From Talinum fruticosum (taxonomy: Eukaryota > Streptophyta > Magnoliopsida > Caryophyllales > Talinaceae): DNA of 64,000 nucleotides. A program made the position numbers and the translations under genes. Below, piece by piece: positions 22,963 through 34,065 of this stretch (position 1 is the stretch's first letter; every line of letters begins with the position of its first letter). Location: positions 310,001 to 374,000 of the forward strand of contig JAITYX010000142.1 of NCBI GenBank assembly GCA_021018815.1, read 5' to 3'. Under the pieces are notes generated by a model. The model made no database searches. It was not told the DNA's origin and worked only from the letters and a program-made list of their open reading frames with translations.

Positions 22963-23399
22963 ACGCAGGAGAAGAAGAAGAAGGAGAAAAGAAGGAGGAG
23001 AAGAAGAAGCGGAGGAGCCTCCGGCTGAGGCAGCTCCTTCGATCAATGAGAGCCGGAAGAACAAGGAGAGCAAGAAGCACAACGAGGAGCAACCGAGGGT
23101 CTAGGTGCTCCTGAAACGCAACCGAAGTGATCGGCTCGGACAGCGAGCCCGAGCGGGTCGAAGAACCTACTGATCAAGGCCGGTCGGTAGGTCGGCCTGA
23201 GCACACCCCTCCGGTCGTTGAGCTCCAAGAGGACGAGCCTCTGGACAACCTAGTTCTAGGTCGAGCAACTCGGAATTGAGTTGATACCGGAGATTCTCGT
23301 ATTTCCTCCGCCGCGATCAAGCACATCTTTAAGATCTTATCAGCGCGGCGCAACACTCGTCCTTCCTCCACAACCCCGACCGATCCATCCCCTCCTTAG
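22963..23399 (+). pseudogene. Copia B ORF3, C-terminal part
   Basis: Lys/Arg/Glu-rich low-complexity stretch (about 22965-23090) followed by a conserved tail with DEPLDNLVLGR and KHIFKILSARRNTR, ending in a TAG at 23397-23399. The same tail is found at the end of ORF3 in copy E (49634-49850, minus). Several frameshifts. Everything upstream of this copia copy is missing; the inverted repeat ends only about 60 bp before it. It is followed by 360 bp of 3' UTR, a PPT-like AAAACGGTGAGA (23750-23761) and an LTR. Confidence 0.7.
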
Positions 23400-23761
23400 T
23401 TTCTTAGTGTTTTATTTACAGTATTTCATGTTTTTCTCTTTGTTCAAACATCAAATATGTACTTCTCGTTGTGTTCTTCCCATTTTTTGTTTTTCTTTGA
23501 AAGGCAAGGAGGAGAATAGATAGAAAAAATTTGTTGCCTTGTTTAGGGGAGTCTCTCTCACCCTCTCTAAATATTTTCTTTGACATTAACGAAGTAAATG
23601 TATTTCATTAATAATTGCTTTCTATCTGGATTTATTTCTTTTCTTGCTCGATAGCTATGAAATCTTAAGTTATTTGCTTGAGCAAGTTTGCAAAATCAAG
23701 TTTATATCACTAACAAAATTTTTGTCTAAGTATGGAATGCCTTTCATCAAAACGGTGAGAT
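23400..23761 (+). other. Copia B 3' untranslated segment and PPT
   Basis: T-rich, non-coding. It contains the phrase AAGTATGGAATGCCTTTCATC just before the PPT, also present before the LTR in copies C (33285) and E (about 49150, minus). Ends with a decayed PPT, AACGGTGAGAT, directly before TGAAGACTC. Confidence 0.65.
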
Positions 23762-25361
23762 TGAAGACTCGGACTTTATGCTTACACTTTTCGAGTTCCA
23801 TCAAGGAATCAGGTATAAGAATTCATCTCTTATAGGGTTTTGATTTCAAGCCATTCCATATGCCTTAGAAGCCTTTCGAGTGATACAACATTTTCTCCGA
23901 GTGTTATAGAAACTATTATATATGTTTATGTGTGACTCGATTGACTCAAAAGCATACCTATACTTACCACTTCACACTCGGTTATGAGTCACTCAACACT
24001 CGGATATATTGCATGTTCAAACAATTTATTTCATGCACATAAACTCAGGTCTCACTTCATGTTTCAGGAATTTCATTGTTAATTTACTTGTTCCAAGTCA
24101 GCATATTTAGTTTGAACGTTGTTTAGTCTAGATCAAGTTTGTTTACTCGATCCTTTGACTTGTTTATCCTCTAGACTAACTAAGATGGAATTTTGAGTAT
24201 CATGGATATTAGACTCAGAAAATTCCATTCCTTTTCCGACTCGGATAATTAGTCACTTAATTATCTTAATTATGTTTTTATCTCGTGTCTAACCTTGGAC
24301 CAAAGTATTTTATACTTTTATAACCAAATTGATTTACTTTTGTAGGTTAATCAAACGAGGCTATCCTATTTTTGAATTGCAAAAGTAACCAGCTTCAAAA
24401 CATCAAATCACCAGCAGACAAGGCTTTTTCCACCTGTGACCTAGCCCCGGACATTGTGTCGGGATTGTCTGTTTCCAAAACTGGAAATCTACAACACTAA
24501 GCTCAATGGTGGTTTCCACCTTCTTCTTCAAGACACCATCAGTGGTTTTGGGACTTCCAAAGGAGTCAAGAGCCGTTGCCTAACGTTCATATCTCAACGA
24601 GATATTTTCCGAGTGACTTAGAAAATTCATTACAACGGTCACAAGTGGACTTCTAGTCGGAAGATGGACACAACGGCTAAGCTGCTTGGTCATCTATAAA
24701 TAGAAGCCATCCTTCAAGACAAGGAGATTGCTGAACCAATTGTTAATACACATACTTGAGCAAAAGTTATTGTATTCATTTTCAATCTTCAACTTACAAC
24801 TCCAATTCCGTATTTAATATTTCTCCGAGTTGTAAGGTCTTGCACTCGATTACAACTACTCTCTTTCATACTTTCTAAGTAAGGTCCCTTGACTGGGCTG
24901 TAAAGGTTAACTCAGCTCGGTTGCCCCTAATTGTAAGGGTGATCTCGGTTAGGAAGTACTAGATCGGATAAGGTAATTTTTGAGTCTAGGAAAAATTTGT
25001 AAGGAGTTGTCTAAGGGAGCAACTCGGGTTGAGTCGGTTCATCGAATTTTGGGGACTCAAAATAGTGGATTTGACGTCGTGCTTGGATTAGCACGGTCCG
25101 TGGTTTTTGCCCCAGGAGGTTTTCCACATACTTTCTCGGTTATTACTTTTACGAGTGCATTCTAGACTCGAGATAGTCTCAAAGTTCCGCTTAATCTGTT
25201 TCTTCACTCTTCACTCGAATTCTAAGTTACTACTTTTCCGAGTTCATCCTTAACTCTCGCTCACCTCGGATTCATATCTATTTTAAATCTCAAGCAAATT
25301 TCATCATCACCCTATTCACCCACCCTCTAGGGTGACTTAGCCTCTCCTAGAGCAAACCTTC
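23762..25361 (+). repeat. 3' LTR of copia copy B
   Basis: Starts TGAAGACTCGGACTTTATGC and ends near AGAGCAAACCTTC. TATAAATAGAAGCC at 24695 is the LTR promoter, with ACAACGGCTAAGC about 20 bp upstream. The U5 end carries the family block CACCCTCTAGGGTGACTTAG. It is of the second LTR type (with D and E): it has a CGAGTTCCATCAAGGAATCAGGTAT segment after the start that copy C lacks. Confidence 0.85.
24695..24702 (+). promoter_or_regulatory. TATA box of copia B LTR
   Basis: TATAAATA followed by GAAGCC. The equivalents are 26285 in C, 17446-17453 in A (minus) and 48170-48177 in E (minus). Confidence 0.65.
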
Positions 25362-25421
25362 GGGATACTTATTCAAGGGTATCGGATTGTGTGTCCCTAA
25401 TTGTGGTACAAGGGAGATGAT

Positions 25422-26845
25422 TGAAGACTCAAGTATAACTCTCTATCTCTCTTGGGTTTTGATTCTAAGTCATTGTAAGCCTTCTAGAAACTTCTAAGTT
25501 TTCATTCTCTTATGACAAACTCAAAAAGCATGTTATTTCGTATCTCTCTTAACCGTGCTTCGACCCACTCAGCGAGATATCACTAAGAACTATCGCATGA
25601 AAAATAATTTCTCTATCTCACTTATTCCGAGCACCGACTTCTTGTTTCAAGTTTAAAATGAATTACAACATTAATTCTTTATTTTAAGTTAGTCTATTTC
25701 CCGAGAACTATTTGTTGGATCAAGTTCATGTATCCCGATATTTTACTCATTCTAACTTGATCATTTAAGAATTGACTTAAGATGGAATCTGAACCTAATG
25801 GATATTGGACTCGAAATTCCACTTTTTTGTGCCAAAGATAATTAAGTACTTATTTACTCTCTTTTAATTATTATCTCGTGCCTAATCTTGGACCAAAGTA
25901 TTTTTATGCTTTCATTACCAATTTGATTTACTTTTGTAGGTTGTTTAAACAAGCCTAATCTACTTTTGAAGTACGAAAGCAACCTCGTTTCTATCCGTTT
26001 AACACTAGCAAATAGAAAACAACTATTTCTTGACATGGCTCACACACCGTGTCAGGGTTTTTTGTTTCCAAAATTGGAAAACTGTAACTTTGAGTCTAAC
26101 GACTATTTCCACCTCGGCTTTTAATCACCACCAGATGATTAGACCATCTTTTGAAGCCAAGAGCCGTTGCTCAACGTTCATATCCCAACGAATCTTTTCT
26201 AAGTGACTCGGAATAACGAGTTACAATGCTTAGTGAAGATCACAAGTCTAGAACCAAACTCAACTATCATTTTACGTAGGTGCTTATAAATAGAAGCCAA
26301 CTCACAAGACTTGAGGGTTGCCGAATTTATTGTTGAACCAAATGTTGATCTCATTCTTACTCAATCTTCTAATTGCAACTTCAAATCTGTAATTCTTACT
26401 TTTTGAGTTGTAAAGAAATTCTTGTAATCACTTGATTTCTTTCTAAGTCTCTTAATTAAGTTGTAAAGGTTAACTTAGCTTAGTTGTCCGTGACCGTAAG
26501 GGTTAACTCACTTAGGAAGTAATAGATTAGACAAGGGAACTTCGAACCTGAGAAAAACTTGTAAAGGAATTGTCTAAGGATGAATTCTAATTAGAATCGA
26601 GTCCTTTGTAATTGAGGATTCAATAAGTGAATTTGACTTGGTGCTTGGATTAGCACTTGTCCATGGTTTTCTACGCTAGGAGGGTTTCCACGTACTTCGT
26701 TTATCTATATTTCTAAGTCAAACCTAGAGTCATAATCTGCTTCCACGCAGCTTACGTGCAAAAGAGTTTGATTTTATTTACAATCTTCCATCACCCTATT
26801 CACCCCACTCTAGGGTGACTTAATATCTCTAAGAGAAAACCTATA
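25422..26845 (+). repeat. 5' LTR of copia copy C
   Basis: TGAAGACTCAAGTATAACTC to AAAACCTATA. The same sequence recurs at 33321-34065. TATAAATAGAAGCC at 26285. After it the PBS is disturbed: TTGG, an AAAAACAATG insertion, then GAGCC. Confidence 0.88.
26285..26292 (+). promoter_or_regulatory. TATA box of copia C LTR
   Basis: TATAAATA in the 5' LTR about 560 bp before the LTR end; drives the genomic RNA in the family. Confidence 0.65.
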
Positions 26846-26909
26846 ATTGGAAAAACAATGGAGCCTACCCTTTCAAGAGGATCTTACAATCCAAAGGTAT
26901 GAAGATCAA

Positions 26910-27602
26910 ATGGCTTAGAACAATGGAACGTTCGATGAAGGAAGATAATCTACCAGACCACCTAAGTTCATGGGGTCAAGCTTTGCACATTGGAAGAACA
27001 TGATGGAATCCTTCTTGATGGCTAACAATGAAGATTTCTAGAACATCATACAGAATGAGAAGTACATTCTAATGAAGATGGAAGGTGTAAGATCTGTGCC
27101 TAAAGAGAAATCTAAGTACACCACTGAAGAAACCGAGAAGTTCATAAAGAACTTCATAGCTATGAACACACCGATGTGTACCATCGGCTCAAAAGAGTAC
27201 AACGGGGTCTCTGCTCGTGACACGGCGAAAGAGGTGTGAGACACTCTTGTCAACACCTATGAAGCAACAAGTCAAGTGAAGCAGGCAAAGATAAGTTAAT
27301 ATAGTCACAAGTATGAGCTTTTCAAGATGGAGCCGGATAAGAACATCACTCGGATGTATGCTCGATTCACAGAGATTACTACCAATCTCAAGTCTCTAGG
27401 TAGAAAGATCTCACATGAGGAAATGGTCAGAATAATTATGAGAAGTCTACCAAAGAGAAAATGGGGTCCTAAGATGATAGCCATGGAAGAGGCTTATAAC
27501 CTTTCTCAACCGAAGACGAGCTTATTGGGAAGCTCGCTTACTCATGAGATTCATCTAGAAGAAGAAGATGCCAAGGTCAGCATAAAAAGAATATTGAGGT
27601 GA
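26910..27602 (+). pseudogene. Copia C gag (broken)
   Basis: ATG at 26910 begins MA then TAG, NNGTFDEG, matching copy A's gag start. In essentially one frame it reads PPKFMGSSFAHWKN, MMESFLMANNED, KYTTEETEKFIKNFIAMNTP, then EPDKNITRMYARFTEITTN and LKSLGRKISHEEMVRIIMRS, the UBN2-type gag core that builds the particle. Four or five nonsense changes (TGG or CAA to stop types) and a terminal TGA at 27600 break it. It lacks the usual C-terminal part in this frame; the zinc knuckle follows in 27603-28050. Confidence 0.85.
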
Positions 27603-28050
27603 AGGCCTCAAAAGCGGATGTCAACATCTAAGCTCCTCATACTGAGAAGAAGATCCCATGGCACTAATTTCCCGAGGCTTCATAAAGATGATGAAGCACA
27701 AAAAGTGGCAAAACGAGGCCAAAGGAAGTGTTCTACAAGAAAGGTAAGAAGGACAGACAAAGGTAAATACTTATCCCTTCTAAGTTGTCTTTAACTAAGA
27801 ACTCTAGTTGCTTTGAATGTGGGAGCAAGGAGAACATAGTCAAGGACTGTCCATAGAGATAGAAGGACATAAAGAAGGATAGAAAGAAGAAAAAGGCTAT
27901 GATGGCTACCTGGAGTGATGATGACTCATCCGATAAGATGATTCCGATGACGCACGAGTGTCTTATGGCAATGACAGATTCGAAGCCGAATCCGAGTCGG
28001 ATGATGACAACTCATATATTAAGGAGACAAGTCCTCGGGAGGTGACTCAG
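27603..28050 (+). pseudogene. Copia C gag nucleocapsid part with CCHC knuckle
   Basis: Cys-rich knuckle at 27809-27850 reads CFECGSKENIVKDC. This is CX2CX4-X4C with the zinc-binding His replaced by Asn, so the CCHC site is defective. It is followed by a Lys-rich stretch and an acidic MMATWSDDDSS-like region. The downstream gag C-terminal coiled segment present in copies A and F is deleted here, bringing the protease close. Confidence 0.78.
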
Positions 28051-29690
28051 AAATAAAAGGGTCACTGGTACATAGACAGTGGCTACTCACGGCATATGCC
28101 TGAAGATTCAAGGCTTTTCTCGAGTTAGAAGGTCTTAAAGGAGGAAAAGTCATATTTGGAGACAATAGCAAAGGCAAGATAGTAGGGATTGGCAAGATTA
28201 GTCAAGGAAACAACTCAGTCAGTCCAATCTACCTTATCAAAGGGCTTAAGTACAATCTCCTTAGCATTTCTCAACTATGTGACAAAGGCCAAGAGTAAGG
28301 TTCACTCGGACCAACTGCTATACTTCGATGTAGTTATCAAAGAGTCAAAGCTCTCGGATTTGAGGTCAAGTAACACTTATACTATCTCTATTTCAGATTC
28401 TAGTCGGAATTTATCATGCTTGAAAGCATCTTTGAATGATGATTCATGGACTTGGTATCGTAGACTAGGTCATATTAGCATGCATACAATCAAGAAACTT
28501 GCATCACATGGATTTGTTAGGGGTTTACCTAACTGTGCATTTAAGAAAGATAAAATCCGTGAAGCATGCACAAAAGGAAAGCAAGTAAGACAATCTTTCA
28601 AACCACTCAAAACTTTATCTACATCTAAAGTGCTTGAGTTAGTTCATATGGATTTGTGTGTTGAAATTCCTGTGAAAAGCTTAGGAGGTAAATCTTATGT
28701 GCTTGTCATTGTTGATGATTATTTATAATTTACCTGGGTATGTTTTCTAAAGAACAAGAATGAAGCCTTTAAAGAGTTCACTAAGATCTGCATGAAAATT
28801 CAAGTGGGTCTCGGACTCGGATAAGAAGAATTCGAACGGACCATTGAAGGGAGTACGACTACTCGGAATTTGCAGATTTCCATGAGAAGAATGACATCTT
28901 CCATAAATTCTCTTCACCAAGCACAAAATAGAGTAGTGGAGAGAAAGAATAGCACTCTTGAAGAAATTGGAAGGACCACGATGATTAAAAATGATCTATT
29001 TTTGGGTTGAGGTAGTCAATAAAGCAAACTATACACTCAATAGATGGCACATCGGACCCATTCTCGAAGAAGACACCCTATGAGTCTGTATAAGGGAAAG
29101 AAGCCTAACATCTCCTACTTCAGACCATTTGGATGTAAATGCTACGTGCATAACAATGGTAGGGAACATCAAACTAAGTTTGATGCTAGATCATATGAAG
29201 GTATATTTCGGGTTACTCATCTCATAGTAAAGCTTATCGTGTATTTAACAAAAGGACTAACAAAGTGGAAGAAAGTATCCACATTGTCTTTGATGAGATT
29301 GATCTTAGTAGGATAAGTGAATCCACATTCTCGGATCTCAAGCTTAATAGAGATGAAGATGACCTTGCTGAAGCTGAGCTTAGAAAGAGTTAAAGAGAAG
29401 AACCGAGGCAACTCGGAATAACTTAAAATGGTGTGACTTGGAATGAACAAGCTAAAGAGCCAGCTCGGAATGTTGACGAACAAGCTAATGCGAGAGGATC
29501 AGCAAGAACAACTAACTGATGATTAGCCTATTCAACCAACGAACTTGGTAAATGAGAGGACATGTAGAGCTTTCAAATATGCATCTAGTCACCCACCTGA
29601 AAACCGACTTTCCGATATCAACAAGTGGGGTAAGAACTCGATCCTCTTTGCATAAATCGTGTGCGTTCTCTGCATTCATATAATAAATAG
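28051..29690 (+). pseudogene. Copia C protease and integrase (broken)
   Basis: Aspartic protease entry GHWYIDSGYSRHMPEDSRLF (DSG at 28075-28083; the usual Cys after DSG is Tyr). GKIVGIGKI and LLSISQLCDKGQE-like blocks follow. The open frame 28189-28728 holds the GAG-pre-integrase segment, WYRRLGHISMHTIKKLASHG and CTKGKQVRQSFK, then the integrase core start LELVHMDLCVEIPVKSLGGK and VLVIVDDY with the first catalytic Asp. The second Asp segment (RTDHG) is broken to RTIEG-like at 28840. The Glu segment survives as VVERKNSTLEE near 28935, and the ISYFRPFGCKCYVHNNGREH block at 29100-29165. The tail to 29690 is the Glu-rich linker. Confidence 0.85.
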
Positions 29691-31097
29691 AACCTAAGAA
29701 TGCAGTGGAGGCCTTAAATGAACCTGAATGGGTAGAGGCCATACAAGAAGAGCTTAATCAATTTGAAAGAAACCAAGTCCGGACTCTAACCAAACAACCT
29801 TTTGACCACCTAGTAATAGGAACCAAATGTGTTTTTAAGAACAAACTGGATGAGGAAGGGTTGGTAGTCGAAATAAAGCTAGACTAGTTAATTAGGGATA
29901 CAACCAAGAAGAAGGAATTGATTGTGGGGGAACCTTTCCACCTGTTCCTAGGATTGAGGCAATCAAAATTCTTTTAGCATTTGCATCTAACATGAACAGC
30001 AAACTTTATCAAATGGATGCCAAATCTTCATTTCTCAACGGTTTTATCCAAGAAGAAGTTTATGTTAAGCAACCCCTGGATTTGCATGATTTCAAAAGAG
30101 GTCAAATTAACAAAACTCTTTTCACAAAGGGGAACAATTTTCTTATCATACGGATATATGTTCATGATATTATCTTAAGAGCTTCTAAAGAAACTCTACG
30201 TTAAGAGTTTTACGAGTTGATGACATAGGAGTTCCAAATGAGTATGATGGGAGAACTCAACTTCTTTCTTGGTCTACAAATCAAACAAGACTAGGATGAC
30301 ATTTATATGCATCAGTCTAAGTATACTAAGGAGTTGTTTTAGAAGTACAAACTATAAGATGTGAAGAATGCAAGTAACACCTATGAGTAGCGGTTTGAAA
30401 TTGGACTCAAATGAGAAAGGTAAAACGGTAGATCGAAACTCTAAAGAGGTATGATCGGATCTCTACTTTATCTCACATCTAGTAGGCCGGGTATCATGTT
30501 CGATGTCTGCCTTTGGGTAAGATTTCAGGATAATCCAAAAGAATCACATCTCACTACGGTGAAGAGAATTTTGAGATACCTTACACGAACTTAGAATCTT
30601 GGTCTATGGTTTTCAAAAGACTCGGAATTGACTCTCACTGGATACTCGGATGTTGATTATACTTGGATATAAGGTTAATAGAAAGAGCACTTTAGGAGCG
30701 AGGCCAATTTCGGGTCAATCCCTCATCTCCTGGCACTCAAACAAACATAGCTCGGTTGCTCTATTAACTGCCGAGGCTGAGTACATTGCAGCTTGAGCTT
30801 GCTATGCTCGGATTCTATGGATCAAACAACACTTAAAGGATCTTCGACTATCATTCATTTCCATCTCTATCAAGTGTGACAATCAAAGTGTAATTAGCAT
30901 CACTAAGAATCCAGTTCAGCACTCAAAGACTAAGCATATTGAGGTCGGTATCTTTTTCGAGAGATGATTATGAGAAAGGTGATATTGAGCTTGAATTTAT
31001 TCCTAGTAAGTTTCGGTTAGTTGATATTTTCACTAAGCATCTTAGTGAGGATTAATTTTGTTTTATTAGGAATGAACTTGGTGTGATTAATGCATGA
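29691..31097 (+). pseudogene. Copia C reverse transcriptase and RNase H (broken)
   Basis: RT entry EALNEPEWVEAIQEELNQFE and NQVRTLTKQP at 29705-29800, then VFKNKLDEEGLV. KLYQMDAKSSFLNGFIQEEV at 29998 marks the palm with its catalytic Asp. About 100 bp is deleted near 30090 compared with copy F. The YVDD box is YVHD (about 30160). MSMMGELNFFLGLQIKQ follows near 30240. RNase H shows LISWHSNKHSSVALLTAEAEY (30730-30785) and KTKHIEV near 30925; the pol stop is at 31095-31097. Dead by deletion, lost Asp and frameshifts. Confidence 0.87.
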
Positions 31098-31640
31098 TTC
31101 TAAGATTTATTGCATATCATATACTTTCATGATTACATGTTATATGTTTTGATTAGATAACAAATGGATCGGTTTACTCGAGTGAAACCGAGCTATTTAC
31201 TAAGTCGAACTTAGACTATGAGTAAAATGGACATCAAAATTCCGAGGTCATTTCTACATAAATGGAGAATTTCACAAATTTTTTCGAAAACTCTTTCTTC
31301 TCTCTCTCTCTCTTTCTCTCTTTCTCTCTTTGTCACGCAAACGAGTCAACGAAACTAGTCGTTGGGAGAAAGCTATTGAAAAACTAGTCGTTATAGTGCG
31401 GAACAATATAATCTGTTTGAGAACCGTTGGTTGGCATTTGGGTTAGAAATACGGCTGGAAACCTTTTTTGTTATAAATAGCACCACTTCACTTTCTTTTC
31501 GTCACTTTGCCAACTTATTACTCGTACTCTTGCTCTCTTCGCTCTCAAAATTTCTCTCACTCACTCATGTTTTCTCTCCGAATCTCAAATCTCTTTATTC
31601 TTTATACTCTCTCGATCACTCGTGTAATCTCTTTGAAAAC
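31098..31640 (+). promoter_or_regulatory. Copia C spacer and internal promoter upstream of ORF3
   Basis: Non-coding. It holds a (CT)n-rich tract (31298-31332), two copies of AACTAGTCGTT (31353 and 31382), and TATAAATAG at 31472, followed by a pyrimidine-rich leader of about 160 bp. It has the look of a plant RNA polymerase II promoter and is conserved in copies A, E and F. Confidence 0.55.
31472..31479 (+). promoter_or_regulatory. Internal TATA box of copia C
   Basis: TATAAATA followed by GCACC, 169 bp before the ORF3 start. Copy F has TATAAATAGCATCC at the same place, 166 bp before its ORF3 ATG. Confidence 0.55.
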
Positions 31641-33208
31641 ATAGCTAAGAAAGGTGCTGCTTAAGGAGGAGGTTCGGCCACTAAGAAGGCCGGAACTAAG
31701 TCTACTCGGTTTGAGATTTCGCAAGGCAAGGGAAAAGAACCCGCCTCATATCCTCCAAAGTTCTTTGTGGCTTAACATTTCATTCTAAACGACAAATTCT
31801 TTCCTACCACTTCTTTCTCCTGGTTGAAACACATTAAGAAAATTGGTGTGCACAACTATCTTTACTTTTGTGAATACATCCATCCTAACCTAGTGTTTAA
31901 ATTCTATTCCCACATGATCGCCAATTAAGGCGTCATTACCTCTCTTATTCGGGGTAAGACCGTTCGGATCAACCTTGCTTTACTTTACAAACTCTTTGTT
32001 GTAAAGACTCTTTTCTGAACTCCAACCCTATTCCCTTCAATGAAGTCACTAATGACTTCTTTAAAAAGTTCACTAAAGAGGTTCTTGAGTTCGAAAGAAT
32101 TTTTTATGACTCAAATGAAGTCGAAGCAAGACTTCTTTACTTCATTCCGATGAGAACTTTCTTCTCTCATCATTCCTGTAAAGAGAACCCCAACTCAAAG
32201 GTTCTCAAAGTTCTCTATGATCTTCTAGACCTCTTCCCTTCAATTCTAGAGCAGATGGCAACTGTGCTCGCTCGTTCTAGGAAATCTGCTCCTTTTCCTT
32301 TTGGGGCACTTTTGACTGCTTGTTTTCAAGCGGTTTCGGGTTCCTCCGCCCTTTGACCCCATGGCTTGCTTGGAACTTGCTTGTCTGTTTGAGCAAGAAG
32401 GAGCTTACGGGGCTAGGATACCAGGAAGTCAAAATTGGTGTCTAGATTCATGCATCCGAGTTACCTTCACCTCCTCCACCTCAAACTCAAACAACTCCCA
32501 AGGTCCCACTACCACCTGCTGAACATTATGTTTCTCAATGTACTCCTTCCGTTGAGCTATTTGCACAAATAGCCAACAAATTTACTTCTTTGGTACAGGA
32601 TTTTCAATCAACTCTGAAAATCATCAAACCTTTCATTCCAGCCTTGGTTCCGATGCAAAAACAAGCTTAGTCTTGGCTCCACGAGAACTAAGAACTCATT
32701 TCGAGCTCAAGGAGATCATTAAGGAACAACTCGATTAAATCAAACGTCTCCATAAGCATTGGTCCGGATAAGCTCGGGACTCAAAAACACCGACACTTCG
32801 TGGAGTCCTCCAGTCCTGCTAAATCACCATCGACTGAAGCTCGAAAGCATCCGAAGGTGAGGAAGAAGTCGAAGTCGAAAAAGAAGCCGAGGAAGAGTCG
32901 AAGAAGAAGGAGAAGTCGAAGAAGGAGAAAAAGAATAAGAAAACAAAGGGGAAGAAGCTACTCAGGCTGAGGATCGGGAAACAAAGAGCTCGAGTTGGTC
33001 TCTTCGATCATGCTCAAAGTGGCTCGAAGAGGCTGGCAAAGTTGGTCGATCAAAAGCCCCCATCTCAAAAGCCCATCTAGCAAATATCTTTGAGGAAGAA
33101 GAAGAAGGCGAGGACAATATTCCTTTTGTTCCTAGAACTAGGAAATCAATACATCCTAATGTACTAATTCTACAGACCTCCTCGCTCAACTACTTATCAA
33201 TATCTTAA
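31641..33208 (+). pseudogene. Copia C ORF3: plant transposon-associated domain protein (broken)
   Basis: The start codon is mutated to ATA (31641); copy F has ATG there. Order of parts: a short basic N-terminus with AKKGAA and TKKAGTKSTR; the domain body PPKFFVA, FILNDKFFPTTSFSWLKHIK, FCEYIHPNLVFKFYSHMIAN, LIRGKTVRINLALLYKLF; then RLLYFIPMRTFFSHHSCKEN-like and SAPFPFGALLTACFQ; then a Pro/Thr-rich linker and a Lys/Glu-rich tail (32840-33000) ending near SGSKRLAKL and a TAA at 33206-33208. The RGKxVRINLALL and PFGALLT blocks resemble the 'putative plant transposon protein' family (Pfam PF20167, from memory). Function unknown. It occupies the env-like position of Sireviruses. Several stops and frameshifts. 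Confidence 0.7.
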
Positions 33209-33308
33209 GTTCTTATTAAGATCTTCTTTTGCTACGATCAATTCGTTATGAAAATTGAACTAATTCAACTGACAAGTTTCTATCTTAAGTATGGAATTCC
33301 TTTCCTTA

Positions 33309-33320
33309 AAAGGGAGAGAT
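33309..33320 (+). other. Polypurine tract of copia C
   Basis: AAAGGGAGAGAT directly before TGAAGACTCGGG. It primes plus-strand synthesis and defines the 3' LTR start. It lies about 100 bp after the ORF3 stop, which shows ORF3 is inside the element. Confidence 0.8.
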
Positions 33321-34065
33321 TGAAGACTCGGGTATAACTCTCTATCTCTCTTGGGTTTTGATTCCAAGTCATTCTAGGCGTTATAGAAAGTTCTTCTAAG
33401 TTTTCATTATATTCGACCCACTCCAAAAGCACGTTATTGCATATCTCTCTTAACCGTAGCTTCGACCCACTCGGACATCACTCGGAACTATCGCATGAAG
33501 AAATAATTTCTCTATCTCACTAATTTCGAGCATTGACTTCTTGTTTCAAGTTTAAAATGAATTACAACATTAATTCTTTGTTTTAAGTCGATCTATTTTG
33601 TGAGAACTATTTCTTGGATCAAGTTCGTGTATCCCGATATTTTACTCATTATAACTTGATCATTTAAGGATTGAATGAAGATGGAATAGGAACCTAATGG
33701 ATATTGGACTTAGAAAATTCCACTCTCTTAGGCCAAAGATAATTAAGTGCGTAATTACTCTGATTTAATTATTATTTGTGCCTAATCTTAGACCAAAGTA
33801 TTTTTATGCTTTGAGTACCACTTTGATTTTCTTTTGTAGCTTGTTTAAACTAGCCTAATCTACTTTTAAAGTACAAAAGTAATCGGTTTATAGCCATTAA
33901 ACACCAGCGAGATAGAAAATAGCTATTTTTGGACATGGCTTAGACATCGTGTCGGGGTTGTTTGTTTACGGAACTAGAAAACTACAAATTTGAGTACAAC
34001 GATTATTTCCACCTCGGTTTTCAATCACCACCGGATGATTGGACAATCTTTTGGAGCCAAGAGCT
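33321..34065 (+). repeat. 3' LTR of copia C, truncated
   Basis: Matches the first half of the 5' LTR (25422-26160). The match stops at AGCCAAGAGC, where a new TGAAGACTC begins (34066). Confidence 0.87.

Larger units (their letters stand above)
25422..34065 (+). mobile_element. Sirevirus-type copia element, copy C
   Basis: The most complete copy in the window: 5' LTR 25422-26845, degraded PBS, gag 26910, CCHC knuckle, protease, integrase, RT, RNase H to 31097, promoter-like spacer, ORF3 31641-33208, PPT 33309-33320 and 3' LTR from 33321. The 3' LTR is cut at 34065 where another LTR (D) begins. All ORFs have stops; RT has an internal deletion of about 100 bp near 30090. Confidence 0.88.
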
